Source: Trichomonas vaginalis G3 (taxonomy: Eukaryota; Parabasalia; Trichomonadida; Trichomonadidae). From it: a stretch of 64,000 bases of DNA. The notes below the pieces were generated by a model that was given only the letters and a program-made list of their open reading frames with translations, ran no database searches and was not told the DNA's origin. Below, one piece after another: positions 8,912 to 20,659 of the stretch. Position 1 is the stretch's first letter, and the number at the start of each line of letters is the position of its first letter. The stretch spans positions 12,471,962-12,535,961 of the forward strand of contig NC_067208.1 in NCBI RefSeq assembly GCF_026262505.1, written 5' to 3'. Position numbers and translations under genes: made by a program.

Positions 8912-10666
8912 TCATAAACTTGATAGATATTCTCTAACTCTATCAGTTGCAACGGATAGAGGTGTCTTTCCATCTTTTGTTTTAATGCTCTTATCAGCTC
9001 CAATAGAGATTAGATATTCAACCATTTCAAGATTATCAAATTTTGATGCAATATGCAATGGGGTATATCCATTTTCTGATTTTGCATTTTTATCAGCTCC
9101 TATTGAAATGAGGTATTTTGCTAACTCTTCATTGAATGAATGCATGTCTGAAGCAAGCAAATGTAATGAGATCATTCCATCATCAGTCTTTGGAGCTTTA
9201 TTAGATGCAACTTCAAAAATATATTTAGTTTCATCTTTATCATTAAGTTGAAGAAAGTCTATAAATCTATTATCAAACTTTGCATCTTTGTCAACTCCAA
9301 TTGAATTGAGATATTGAATAATTTCAAGTTTTTTAGAAACTAATGCGCAATGGAAAGGAGTAACACCAGAAACTGCTTTTGCATCTTTATCAGCTCCAAT
9401 AGAGATAAGATATTGAACAATTTCAAGATTATTTGAGGCGGCAGCAACATGAAGTGGAGTAACATCAAATGCAGTTTTTGCATTTTTATCAGCTCCAATA
9501 GAGATAAGATATTGAACAATTTCAAGATTTTGTGAAGCCGCAGCAAAATGCAATGGATGAATTTCTTCATTATCCAAAACATCATTAATGCCTTCAAGAA
9601 TACTTTCATCTTCATCACCAAAATGTAATAGAAAAGCTCTTATATTTGCTTTTGCATCTTTATCAACCCCAACCGATATTAAGTATTTAACGAGTTTAAG
9701 ATTTCCATCTAGAATTGCAATATGGAAGATAGTAAAGCCATGAAAATTCTTTTGGCAGAGACCTTCTTGAATGGCTTTCGAAATCATCTTTCTTCGACTT
9801 TCTTTTGATAAATTATCAAAGAATTTATAAATTTCACTTATATCATCAGAATTTTTCAGTGTATCGATTTTCGATAGAATTTCTTTTGAGCCAATGAAGC
9901 GGGGATTCTCTGGACAGGTCATTTTTGCTCTTACCAAAGAATCATGGAAGGATTTGACAATATAAATGCAGTTATTTTCATTAGTTAAATTTTGTAATTC
10001 ATCCAAAATTTGTTCACTACAAAACTCGAATTTAATGTATTCAAGAAGTGGATAGAAAATTTCGCTTTCTTTGGTAAGAGATATGATGCTACTGGCAATA
10101 GAATCTTCATCATCTATAACAAGCTTTTCATTTCTTATTATATTTTGAAGAATTTCGAATCCAAGTGTTTTCGATTTTTTTATGAGTTCATTCTCATCAA
10201 TTGAATAAAAATGTGAGGAAATAAAATCAACACATTCTGTTATCTTTTCCTCTGATGAAATTTGTATATAAAATTCGAGCAAATGAATGCAATTATCTTC
10301 GTCTATTTTTGTTTCATCAATGACGTACTGTTTATATAAAGAAATTAATTCTTGTATATCTAGATCGATTCCAATATGTAAAAGATCAACCAAAAGTATT
10401 TGATCATTTTCAAATTCTGCTTTTCCATTTTGAAGTATTTCATTTAATATATTTAATGCTTTAGGAGATCTTATTTCAGTGATAATGCTTATTTTTGAAA
10501 TGCTTTTATCTAATTGGAATTTGTCGGAAATTTTTTCTGAAATTGCAACTGCAACAGATTTATTGATTAAGAGCTCGACATTATTGATTGATAATACAAA
10601 TTTTTCATGCGTACTCAAGTTATTGATTCTCCGAATCATCGGGCAATCAAACTTAACATATTCCAT
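8912..10666 (-). CDS. BTB-like plus ankyrin-repeat protein
   Basis: A 584-residue protein starting MEYVKFDCPMIRRINNLS. Residues about 18-110 resemble the degenerate BTB/POZ fold common in trichomonad ankyrin proteins (FVLSINNVELLINKSVAVAI). Residues 110-260 are helical and BACK-like. From about 305 there are six or seven ankyrin repeats, the best being PLHFAAASQNLEIVQYLIS and TPLHIASKFDNLEMVEYL, each ending in a GADKNAK or GADKDAK loop. Two adjacent repeats are nearly identical, indicating recent repeat duplication. It is probably a cytoplasmic scaffold or an adaptor of a ubiquitin ligase (known for BTB proteins in general; inference here). It appears intact. Confidence 0.85.
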   Translation of the reverse strand: MEYVKFDCPMIRRINNLSTHEKFVLSINNVELLINKSVAVAISEKISDKFQLDKSISKISIITEIRSPKALNILNEILQNGKAEFENDQILLVDLLHIGIDLDIQELISLYKQYVIDETKIDEDNCIHLLEFYIQISSEEKITECVDFISSHFYSIDENELIKKSKTLGFEILQNIIRNEKLVIDDEDSIASSIISLTKESEIFYPLLEYIKFEFCSEQILDELQNLTNENNCIYIVKSFHDSLVRAKMTCPENPRFIGSKEILSKIDTLKNSDDISEIYKFFDNLSKESRRKMISKAIQEGLCQKNFHGFTIFHIAILDGNLKLVKYLISVGVDKDAKANIRAFLLHFGDEDESILEGINDVLDNEEIHPLHFAAASQNLEIVQYLISIGADKNAKTAFDVTPLHVAAASNNLEIVQYLISIGADKDAKAVSGVTPFHCALVSKKLEIIQYLNSIGVDKDAKFDNRFIDFLQLNDKDETKYIFEVASNKAPKTDDGMISLHLLASDMHSFNEELAKYLISIGADKNAKSENGYTPLHIASKFDNLEMVEYLISIGADKSIKTKDGKTPLSVATDRVREYLSSL

Positions 10667-10898
10667 CTTTCCAAAATTGCAGGCAAATTTATTTTCTGAA
10701 TGCCTTCTTAAGGATACCCTTACGTGTCAGATTTTTTGCGCATACGAAGAAGTCATGCTAGACATGAGCTATAAACCTTAAATTTTAGCAACATATTTAA
10801 AACTTTTTAAACTACAATACACTTTAATATTCAAGAACAAAAAGATTCTTTTTAGAAATTACATAATTATTTTATGTGAAATCTATATAAAAACATAT

Positions 10899-11134
10899 TT
10901 TGCGAGCGTAACTTTTTTCTTTATAAGCACCTTATATGACTGATAAACTGTGAAGGCACATAATTGTTAATTCATAGAGTTGATATGTTTCCAAAATTGA
11001 GAGGAAATTTGAAAATTGAATACCCTTTCAATTCAATTTTCAAAAGATATCAGCTCCTTCAATAATTGAAGGACGATTTTGATCATTTGCTCTTAAAACA
11101 AGTATGCCATGGAGAAAAAAGTTACGCTCGCAAA
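10899..11134. repeat. MITE-like element with 22-bp terminal inverted repeats
   Basis: The 22 bases at 10899-10920, containing GCGAGCGTAACTTTTTT, are repeated inverted without mismatch at 11113-11134. The 236-bp unit holds no open frame, and further imperfect internal palindromes occur around 11010-11080. This is the structure of a non-autonomous miniature inverted-repeat element. No target duplication is evident by eye. Confidence 0.65.
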
Positions 11135-11399
11135 TCTGAAATATAACTATCATATAAAAAAATTAAATTTCTAATTTTTTACTCTATAGATATTATTGGC
11201 CACTTGTGTAATGCATAAAAGTTTATGTCATATGCATACATTTGGAAGTATGGGAGACGAGGGAAATTACTTCTATGAGGCACTAGGATTTTTAAAAATT
11301 TCTCTATCGGACTCACTATTCAATTTCTCGAAAATTAAAAAAAATCAATAATAGCTAAAATGTATTATGCATAACAAATTTTAATGTTACACAAAAAAA

Positions 11400-11437
11400 G
11401 GTAGTGGGGCTTCCAGGCGCGTTGCGCCCTCTAGCCC
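11400..11437. repeat. Left terminal inverted repeat of copy A, with hairpin
   Basis: Begins GGTAGTGGGGCTTCCAGG and contains the stem GGCGC (11416-11420), loop GTT and GCGCC (11424-11428), flanked by an outer GGGCT/AGCCC pairing. The same terminus occurs inverted at 33424-33462 and at both ends of copy C. Confidence 0.85.
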
Positions 11438-11502
11438 ATAAAAAATTTCTGAGGACAAGCCAGCCGTTGACTTTTTTGTAGAGCACTCAAAATAGTATAA
11501 CT

Positions 11503-11514
11503 TTGTCCGGACAA
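11503..11514. promoter_or_regulatory. Conserved 12-bp palindrome in ORF1 leader
   Basis: The perfect palindrome TTGTCCGGACAA lies about 200 bases upstream of the large basic protein start. The whole 250-base leader is nearly unchanged in all three copies (also at 31914-31925 and 57908-57919). Conservation of a palindrome in a compact genome suggests a dimeric protein-binding site; function is inferred. Confidence 0.45.
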
Positions 11515-11712
11515 GTAAGGGTCTATCGTCGCTACAGGAAAAGTTACAGGCGTTCCAAGGAAGTATACTTTGAGAAGCCTTTTCCCCCTTATAGAATGAG
11601 ATAGGACGGTTATTTTACAAAACTGACAACACTTTGACCGAGTAGTTTTTTGTGCTGAACAAAAAGTGTCATATAAACATCTGTCGAAAACCGCTTTTTA
11701 ACTTCACTTAAA

Positions 11713-14255
11713 ATGCCACGTAAGTTACGTAAGAATATACGTAAGAGGAAGGGAGCATTGAAACATCCAATAGTAAAACTGACACCACAACAACAGTTGC
11801 AACAACAAATGATGAATGACCCCACTATGTTGCAACAAATGTCAAGCAACCCTATGCTTTTAAACCGAGTTATTGGTGCACAGAGTGGAGGTTTAAGAGC
11901 GGCACTTTTAGCGAAAATGGCAGGCTATGGTGGAGCTGCAGACGGAACAGCTTATAACCCTCAAAGTCAAATGAATTTGAGTTCACTCAAAAATCAAATA
12001 ACAGATGTCAAAAAGTCAAACATAGACATACAGAAACAAATAAGTGAAAACGAAAAGAAACTAGAATATGACAGACACACAAAGAAACTCAATGAGTTAA
12101 ACGTAGAGAAAAAGAAGAAAGAAGAACAACTGAAAGAACTAAGTACAGAGGAATATGCGAAAAAAGTGTCAGAAAAAGCAGCAGAAGTAGCAAAAATGGA
12201 ACAAGATGTTGTAAATTTGAAAAACCATACTACTCAATATAAAGTACTGAAAGATGAAGAGATAAAACAAAAAGCCATGAAGACATATATGGATAGCGAT
12301 GAGTATAAAAAAGAAGTTGAAGCAAATGTAAAGGCAGAAAAACTTTTACAGTTGCAAAACCAAACCGTACAGTATGAAAACTTAGCACAAGAAAGTAAAA
12401 ATAACGACGCAGCCATGCAAAAGGCAATGAAAAGTGCAGAATATATAAAAGCTAATAATGACTGGTTAGATGCCCAAGCCAACGCTAAAGCAGCCCAACT
12501 TATAGGGTCAATAAGGACAAAAATACAAGCGGATGAAGACAGTTCAAATGAAGCTTTAATGAATGCTGACTTTAAGAACGCCTTCGAAGCTCTTCATGGT
12601 AAGGTGAAACTAGTGAACGACTTCTCATCTGGAAAGAAACTGAAGTCTGAAGGTTTCGACAAAGAGTTAAGAGAAGTAGCACAAAATATGACGAAAATAA
12701 CAGATGCAGCAACGAGACAGGCAGTTCAAAGTGCCTATGACGCCGTTAGAGCAACTGTTGTGGAAAGTCAAGAAAAAGAGTTACAACAGACCAAAACAGA
12801 CCTAGTAAATGCTTTCTTAAGAACGAAAAGTCAGGTAGGACATTACGCTGCAGATGGAACATATGTGCCAGCTGGTGGAACTTATATACCACCAAACCCT
12901 CCAAGAGAAGCACCTGCACCAGGACTACCTAAAACATTTACATCGTCACATGGACACAGACACAGGCATGCACCAAAACCAACACAACAACCAACAGTTC
13001 AAAATCCAGCACCACAACAACAACCAAAACCAACAGTTCAAAACCCTGCACAACAACCAACAGTTCAAAACCCTGCACAACAACCAACAGTTCAAAATCC
13101 AGCACCACAACCAAAACCAGCACAACAACCACCTCCACAACCAGCACAACAACCATCAGTTCAAAACCCTGCACAACAACAACCACAAACAGAGCAAGGA
13201 CATAAAAGAAGTAGAGAAAAAGGAAACCAAGAATTCTTAAAAATGCTTAAGGAAGATTATGGTTACCCAGATACTCTTGACTTTAGTGACAGATATAAAG
13301 AAGCTATTAGAAAGTTCAAGGAAGGAAATACTGACCCGAACCTATTTAGCTTTATGGCTCAGCATCAAATCGGATATAATCTCAAACCTGGAAAATACAA
13401 GCTCGCTAAGGGATATGATTTAATAGCATATCATCCAAATGACATGGATGAATTTACTCCGAGATATTTGATGTCAGAGCTAAATGATAATTCAACTCTC
13501 TTCATGAAACGCGTAAAAAATAGAGACGGAACAAAAGAAGAAAGGTTTATGAGTCCGGATGACTTAGATAGGGAACTTGTTAAAAACGGTCTCGGAATAT
13601 ATGAAATGCCAGCAGATGAGGTACAAGAAACTCAACAGGAAGAAGTTCAGATACAACCAGACATGGAAGAAATAGTTCAGCAACAACAGCTAGAAGAGCC
13701 TGAAGGAAACGAACAAGTCCCTCCTTTGGAAACTAACTTCACAGAACTAGATGAAGATTTGGAACAGCCGAAAAATCTTGACCCTCAACAAGAGTATGAG
13801 GTGAATATGGAATCTTTCCAAGAGTCTAAGAAAATTCGGCTGACATAGTAGAAGAATATCGAAAAATGTTCACCGACATACAAAAGACTCCAACATCAGA
13901 TGAAAATATTCAGCATAGAATGGAAGTACTGAAAGAAAATGTACGCAAATACAATAATCCTTTTTACTTACGACCATATAACGTTCAATCTTTGGCTGAA
14001 CTCGGTGAAAATAAAAGGTTAAATTTCAACAAAACATATAGAAATGAAACATTGTTTAAAGTTCATTCAGAACCTAACCAATATGGAAACAAACCTACTT
14101 TTGTTTCTGCAGACTATGGAACTACAATGAAATGGGGTCATAAAGCTAATCCGGATAGGTGGTTCATAAACTTACAACCTCAATTCCAAGAAGTTGTAGA
14201 CGCAATGGAAGTGAATGGTGAACCAGATATAACGGTATTTTCAGCGCGGCTTTAA
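11713..14255 (+). pseudogene. ORF1a, basic coiled-coil Pro/Gln-rich virion-associated candidate (copy A)
   Basis: Starts MPRKLRKNIRKRKGALKHP at the same position as in B and C. The frame is intact to about 13830, where one A is missing relative to C (in the ESKK-NSADIVEEY region) and the frame shifts; the remainder continues at 13866-14255. It has a basic N-terminus, a Gln-rich segment, a long coiled coil (residues about 95-400), a Pro/Gln repeat (QQPTVQNPA units) and a conserved C-terminal domain. It ends with a TAA overlapping the next ATG (TAATG at 14253-14257), exactly as in copy C. See the copy C entry for role. Confidence 0.75.
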
Positions 14256-15102
14256 TGCCATTGAAAGATATGAAAGATGCAGATATTTTGGACCAGTATG
14301 AAATGAACATGGCTGATGGAAATATAACACCTGACGTTCTAGAACATTTATCTCAAAGAACTACACAGAACCATAGAGATGGTATATTTGGTGAAGAGTT
14401 TAGAAAGAAAGTTAGGGAGAGAGAAGGAAGAGAACCTATTGTACATGACCTTGCAAACGAAAGTTTGCAAAATGTCATAAAAACTTACTTTGCAGACAAT
14501 GAACTGAGAAGGATGAATATTTAAGAAAACTCAAATGGACAGTACCAAATGAAATGTTAGTATTGAAAAACATGTTCCTTGACAAAATAAAACCAACTAC
14601 AGAAATAAATGACGCAAGACTGAAACATTGGTAAAAGCTTTCCCATTCACAAAAGATATTATTGGTTACATGGAAAGAAAACCAGAATGGCTAAAAACAT
14701 ATATTTGGAAACGAGCTTATTCCATATGGACAAGCTTTGTTTGAAGAGCTTGAACCGGAAACTCAGGAAAGAGTCATGCAAACAATAAGCGAAGACTCAA
14801 ATACAAACTATGACAAATCTTTCTAGGATATTAGGTTACCTGAGATGGCGACCAGAGCCCAAAGCAAAAAGGACATGTGAAATTTACAACATACTAGGTG
14901 AACATGAGGCAAAGATGCAACAACTTGAAGCAGAGGGCAAGTTACAAAAGCGACACCAAAGAAGAAGAGAAGAGTAGAACAAAGTGAAAGTAGTGAAGAA
15001 GTAACTTCATCTAGTGAAAGTAGTGGCAATGAAGGAAAAAGAAGAGTAAAAACTCAGTCAGGAAGAAAGTAAAGCTTGGTCCGAAACAATTATGACAAAT
15101 AA
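14255..15102 (+). pseudogene. ORF1b, downstream part of the large basic protein (copy A)
   Basis: Begins MPLKDMKDADILDQYEM and would end in a Ser/Glu-rich, then Lys/Arg-rich tail with TAA at 15100-15102. At least four single-base losses (near 14510, 14633, 14697 and 14860-15060) break it. In copy B this segment is fused in frame to ORF1a; in A and C a shared one-base difference separates them. Confidence 0.7.
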
Positions 15103-15134
15103 ATTCAACTATTCTATATTTTTACCCATATGAA

Positions 15135-16744
15135 ATGTACGCCGCTCAGAATATAACGCCAACAGTTTTGGATGCCATGAACGGAAATGTTTCCGAATGG
15201 TATAACGAATGCGACAATGCCATTAGAAGGTCAGAAATAGTTCCTGGAACTTACGAATATACAACTGCTGTTTCTTATGGAAACGTAGGTGAGTTTGGAG
15301 AAGGTTCTTCAACAACAGTAGATATTGCTTGCGACAGGTTTCATATTATTTCTATTGACAACTCATTCTTATACGTGGAACAAGACATTGAAATAAAACC
15401 TTCTGCCAAGTTGTCTGACAAGAAAGGTTGCAATGGAATTTTCTATGTCGGATACCAATATGCTCCAGAAGTTTTCATGGGATATAAGATATATTCTAAC
15501 TCTGACTTAGTTCAAACAGTAACATGGGCAAACTATGAATGGTTCGCTTTGAGAAACTCAGTACAACCACAAGCTAGAGAACAAACAGACCAGTATGCAA
15601 ATATTGAAAAAATAAGAAGACTTGACCCTAACGTTCCAGGAGTTTATGTTAACCTTTCTGGTTCAGATGGAACTGCTGCCACTAAAGTAAAACTGAAACT
15701 TAGAGTTCCTTTGTCATCTTTCCTCATCTTCGGGTTTTTAAGATACTTGCCAAACTGGGCAGGAAAAATTTCTATCGAACTTACTCCAAGCAAAAATAAC
15801 TTAGTCATTGCACCAACACAAGACCCATTCACTATTACAGACGTAAAGGGAACAAATCAAACGTCATTCGCCGAATTTTGCAAAGACAAAGTTGACTTAG
15901 ACTTTGGTTTCTCAAACTTCAACAATGAAGTAAACTATTATTTCAATGCTGCTGGAACTGCTTGGGACACAGTTAAGTTTACATGCGAACAGTTTGAATG
16001 CAAGAGAATAGAAAGCAGACTTGCAGTCTATATGTTGGACCCAGATATTTCAAATGCTTTAGCTGCCAAATATATTGCAGTTCCACTTATGTTCCCTATA
16101 CACCAAATATCTGTCAAAGACTTTGCAGGTGAAGTTGGAAACCAAAATCCAGGAGCCGCAGGTGCAAGAACAGATATTGCTTTAACAACTGCAATGAAAC
16201 ATGCAGATACTATGTTTGTACTGTTCAGACGAACTATAAATGACTATTCTTGTTTCTACAACCCTGGTATTAAATATCATATAAACATAGATGGCAAATA
16301 TTATCCAAGAGAAGAATATTCTACAGTTGAGGATATGAGGTCATACAACTTGACATTAGATGCTATGAACTTTAACAACAACTTCACAACAACCATTAAC
16401 CCTGAAATGCAAAATTCTATTATGTCATATGTGAAAGTATGGACTCATACAGGAGGTCAAAAAACTCAATATACAAATGGAGACCGTTCAAACTTTTGGC
16501 TTGGCATTCCATTTGCTGACTCAGAAGACTTTATGGGTGGTATTTCAACTGTTGGTACAGTTCAAATACAATATACTGGTGACAGAGACGGTCCAGATGA
16601 ATTGAGAGCAAAGAAGTTTACAAAACCAATAGCACTTTTCACGGAAGATGCTCTTTTGAAGATTCGTTCGATGAAACCTGCTGGGGCTCCTCAGATTGCA
16701 TAACGACAGCTTCCATCGAGCAGATTTTGGCAGCAGGTCAGTAA
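15135..16744 (+). pseudogene. Major capsid protein, double-jelly-roll type (copy A)
   Basis: Open from MYAAQNITPTVLDAMNGN to residue 522. A missing G at about 16698 causes an early stop (PQIA) and replaces the last residues of the 536-residue protein, whose true stop is TAA 16742-16744. The body is nearly identical to copies B and C, including the characteristic FLRYLPNWAGKISIELTPSK segment. As only the last 15 residues are altered, a functional product is conceivable if the frameshift is a sequencing error. Confidence 0.8.
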
Positions 16745-17056
16745 GTTGTTCTTGAACTGACTTTTCTCCGTCAAATATTGACAGTACGCCAGTTTTGACA
16801 TAATATTGTATTATAAACTTTCCTTAGTAATATCTGTAAGTTTTGAAGTTATATTTTTGTCTGCTTCAAGAACTTTCACCATTTCAGTTATACCAACTTT
16901 CTTTGCTTTATGAAAATATTTTGGTTCAGCAAAGACTGCTATTCTATAACATTTTCCATTGTTTGTGTAAAGAACTATTCTGTCAATGTATTTGTATTGT
17001 TTGTGAGTATAAACTTTGTTCTGCTTCAATTCAATAAGATATCCGAATACGTCCAT
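16639..17056 (-). pseudogene. Small gene antisense to capsid 3' end (copy A)
   Basis: Starts MDVFGYLIELKQNKVYTHK, as in copy C. One A is missing near 16824, so the frame ends early (81 residues, KESL) instead of continuing to the shared stop at 16639-16641, inside the capsid gene. See the copy C entry. Confidence 0.65.
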
Positions 17057-17074
17057 CTTTTTATTCTAAGTAAA

Positions 17075-17647
17075 ATGTCATTTCCGAAAAATAGAAGCGT
17101 AAGTGTTTCAAAAGGTTTAATGGCGGGCAGATGTGAAGTTAAATTCACCAACTCAAACAAACAGTCAAAGTGTGTTGTCAATGTCAAAGACAGAGATGTT
17201 GAAGTGGGGAAACCATACGAAGACGAAGATGGTATAACAATTGTTCCTGTAAAAGAACCAACATATCCTGAAGTTAACAGAGACTTAAGTTCTGTTGCAG
17301 ATATTCGAAACGACTACCAACAACTGAAAGACAACTTCAAACTCAGGAGAAGATTTGTCAAGCTTTAAGTATAATGTTAAACTTGGTCGAACCACAACCC
17401 TGTAAAAGTGAACTCATATGTCATTGCACCTCATGAAGTTTTGAAAGAACTATTGAAACTTTTGAGAGGCAGACGATATAAACATCAAAGAATAGAACCC
17501 GACATTAGTTGCTGTGGTGTTTCATATAATGTCATTGACAAGATATACGTTATGAAAGGAGGTGAAACGTTGAACTTAAAATATAGTTTCCCAGACGTTA
17601 TAAAAATATTTGACGACCATAACATTTCATTAAAATTTATTTGCTAA
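17075..17647 (+). pseudogene. MSFPKN protein (copy A)
   Basis: Starts MSFPKNRSVSVSKGLMA. It is shifted by several indels (near 17125, 17330-17370 and 17465-17490) and resumes in frame at about 17490 to the TAA at 17645-17647. It is a broken form of the 192-residue protein in copy C, whose entry gives the description. Confidence 0.7.
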
Positions 17648-17651
17648 GTAA

Positions 17652-18448
17652 ATGGCAGAAGACATAATGGTTTATACTATTACGACTAAAAACCCTGAGT
17701 TATATAATTCTATAACAACAAACTTACAAAGTCCCCAAGGACGATATTGTAAACTAACCTTAAACACAATGACGACTAAAGCTGTTTTGCTCTTTTGACA
17801 CCAGAAGACTTTATTGTTGTGAATGGTAAAAAATACTCCTTTGAAGATACTTACTCAGATATACCACACAACAGGTTTTGTTGACTTATTTAATACTTTA
17901 AGTACGGGTGTAACATGTGCTGCAACTAGAGCAGTTTCATTATGTTTGGATGTCCGACTGAGTTTACTATAAACGATATGAGCTATAATACAAAACTTAT
18001 TTCTGGTTTTACTACCAACAGTTTCCTATAACAGGAAAAGGTGTCATACAAGGAATGTCTATTCCATTGACATTAAGCACACCAATCTTATATATTGTTT
18101 CAAACTTAGGTTCAAAGTGTTATTCGAATGTCGACAGAAACTATTATGACCAAAAAGATACTTATGCGTATAAACAAACTTTCTCTGCTGGTTTGCCTAT
18201 TGTTCATTCGAATGCAGAATTTTCAACCTTAGTGAACTCAAACACTTTGGCAAGTATAACGTTTGACATTAGTTGACGCAAACTTTGTTCCTGTAAACTT
18301 TTATGTCCGATGTATTTGTCAATGACGGCAGAAAGTTTCGAATTGGAAGATGCAACTGGTGAAAGTATTGTATTACAAGAACAACTTCAACAACAAATAA
18401 GCTCAAGAACAACAAATGCAACAAATGGAACAACAAAGTCAAGAATAA
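17652..18448 (+). pseudogene. Putative penton/minor capsid protein (copy A)
   Basis: Starts MAEDIMVYTITTKNPE four bases after the preceding stop and is interrupted by frame changes near 17780, 17870, 17935, 18010, 18165 and 18260-18300. Segments such as MSIPLTLSTPILYIVSNLGS and MYLSMTAESFELEDATGES match the intact copies at 25014-25811 and 50963-51760. Confidence 0.7.
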
Positions 18449-18478
18449 AAAAAATATTATTTTTTTATTTTTATAAAA

Positions 18479-19705
18479 ATGTACAGAATAGATGTTTCAG
18501 ATTTTTATTGACTTTCCAAGCATTCAGAAATATGTGTCCATTTAGAGACTATAACAAAGCAGTCGAGAATTTGAAACGTTTAGTCATTTATGTTGACTCT
18601 GCCCCAGAATGTTATGTCATGAAAGAATGTGATGTTGTCTTTAACAAACCAAGAGCAACAATAGTTCAGAACAAGAATGTAGACAGAAACTTAAGAAAAT
18701 AAAAGTCGTACAAGTTGGAATGAAGATGTTAGATGCTTGGGATTCTTATTGTCAAAGTTAGAAGATTTTTCAGTTCGAGGTATAAGTTCTATACACCTTC
18801 TCCAAACTTCTATTCTATCTTCACTGGATATAAATATGAACAAGTAGAATGGAAAAATATTATAGAAGCTTGTTAGACCATGTCAAAGAAATTATATGCA
18901 ATGGAAACGAAAAGGTTTATGAGTATATCTTATGTTGGTTTGCAAACATCTTACAACATCCAAGTGCTAAAAATGAAACTGCTCTCATTATAATTGGAAA
19001 ACAAGGAACAGGTAAGAACACATTCTTTACAGATATTTTGTGCAAACTGTTAGAAGGTTATTCGAATCCGAATATGACAAACTTAGAAAACATCTGTGGC
19101 AAGTTTAACTCCTCAATAGAGAATATGAAACTTATAGTTTGCAATGAACTTCAAAGTATAGATACAACAAAAGTTTTGAACTCAGATGCTTTGAAGAGTC
19201 TTATAACAGACAAAGTTGGAGTTGTTGAAAGAAAGTATAAAGACCAAAGAGTTTGTGAAAATGTTGCAAACTTCATTATGGTTTCAAACAATGCTGTTCC
19301 GATGAAGTTAGAAAGTTCTGACAGAAGATATGTAGTTGTCAGAACGTCAGATTCTCATATGCAAGATACAGAATATTTTGACGACTTAGCAGAAATTTGA
19401 CATCTGACTTTTACAACCACTTGTTCTCATATTTCATGACATTAGATATTTCTAAGTTCAATCCAAGAACAATTCCACATACCGAAGAGAGACAAACATT
19501 GTTAGAAGCAAACAGAGTGTATATGAACTGTTCATAGATGAAACTGACTTTGTGTCATTAAGATGAAAGTTCTTTATATAATAAATAAACAATATTGTCA
19601 AGAATATGGTTATATGGCAGCTTCTAAACGAACATTCTTGGCAAATGTCAAAAGTCTTTTAGATGTTCAGAATGGTGTATATACAAAGAAAATTTTTCTG
19701 AGTAA
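18479..19705 (+). pseudogene. SF3 helicase (copy A)
   Basis: Starts MYRIDVSDFY and carries the Walker A segment IIIGKQGTGKNTFFT (about 18990-19035), Walker B-like LIVCNELQS and motif C VSNNAVPM in the intact stretch 18849-19400. Frame changes before (18500-18850) and after (19395-19600) break the gene. Role as for copy C. Confidence 0.8.
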
Positions 19706-19742
19706 ATTTTAAAAAAAAATATTTTTTTATCCGATAGAAAAG

Positions 19743-20160
19743 ATGACGAAAATTCATTTCAGTAAACAAGTACATGTCAGGACTTAAAGAAGAACTAGAC
19801 CCATTCACATATTTGAATGTTTACTTCTACCATTTTGAAAAGTCTTCATTCAGCAAAGTTTGGAACATCGAACCAGTTAAGTTTGCTATTGTGACTAAAA
19901 ATGGTGCGAAATTTGAAGACTTAGACATAGAAGGTTTGTTAACAGTCAAAGAAAGTTTTGACAGAAGGTTCTCAAACCTTAAAGAAGGCAAGCATACAAA
20001 CTTGTTATACCTTATGAACCAAAGAAGACAGACGACTATGAATATTATGAGTCTAAAGTTGTAGAATTCAAGGTAAATTGGGTAAAAAGTATTAGAGTCT
20101 AAGCCAGTGTTTACTCCTAAAGAGGAAGAGAACATTGACATTGACCCAGAAATGTTCTAA
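19743..20160 (+). pseudogene. Small conserved element protein, gene 6 (copy A)
   Basis: Begins at ATG 19743 and matches the intact 139-residue protein at 23293-23712 from YMSGLKEELDPFTYLNV onward. Frameshifts near 19765, 19993 and 20065-20090. Stop TAA 20158-20160. Confidence 0.65.
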
Positions 20161-20175
20161 AAATAAAATTTATTT

Positions 20176-20624
20176 TTACATGTCAAATTTCTTTTTCTCT
20201 GGAACTGGTTCAGGTTCTTTCTTCTCTTCTATCTTTTTTCTCTTCTTTTCTTCTTCTTCTTCTTCTCTGGTGAGTTATGTCAAATTTCTCAGACTTAATT
20301 TATGTAAAAGTTCTTTGTCCTTTAATAGCTCTTCTATTCTGTTTTCTATTTCATCTTCAAGAACAGCGCATGTGTCTTCTTTGCATTCTAAGAACTTTTG
20401 TTGGACTTCATCTTTCCAAAGAGCGTCATCTCTGTCAACAAGTCTGTCATTGACAAATTTTAAGACTGCTCTTTGTAATGTTTTATGGTTCTTGTCATAT
20501 TCCAGAAACAGAACTTTAGAACAAATTCACCTTTCTTGTTTACACTATGTAAGATTTTATGGTCGACAGATGTTTTGCTGTCAAAAAGTTTGTCTCGAAT
20601 ATAGATAGCGAAATCGCTAGACAT
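20176..20624 (-). pseudogene. Small Lys/Glu-tailed protein, gene 7 (copy A)
   Basis: Minus-strand homolog of the intact 150-residue protein at 48772-49224 (start MSSDFAIYIRDKLFDSKTS). Several indels around 20270-20530 break it. It converges on gene 6 across a short AT palindrome and diverges from the ATPase. Confidence 0.65.
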
Positions 20625-20659
20625 TTTCTAAAGATAAAAATTTTAATTTTTCTAAAAAT

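Noticed and set aside
12938-13186. Antisense hydrophobic frames (Val/Leu-rich) opposite the Pro/Gln repeat, seen also in copies B and C.
   Set aside because: They are complements of CAA/CCA-rich codons and therefore look like membrane proteins; no independent start or conservation pattern.
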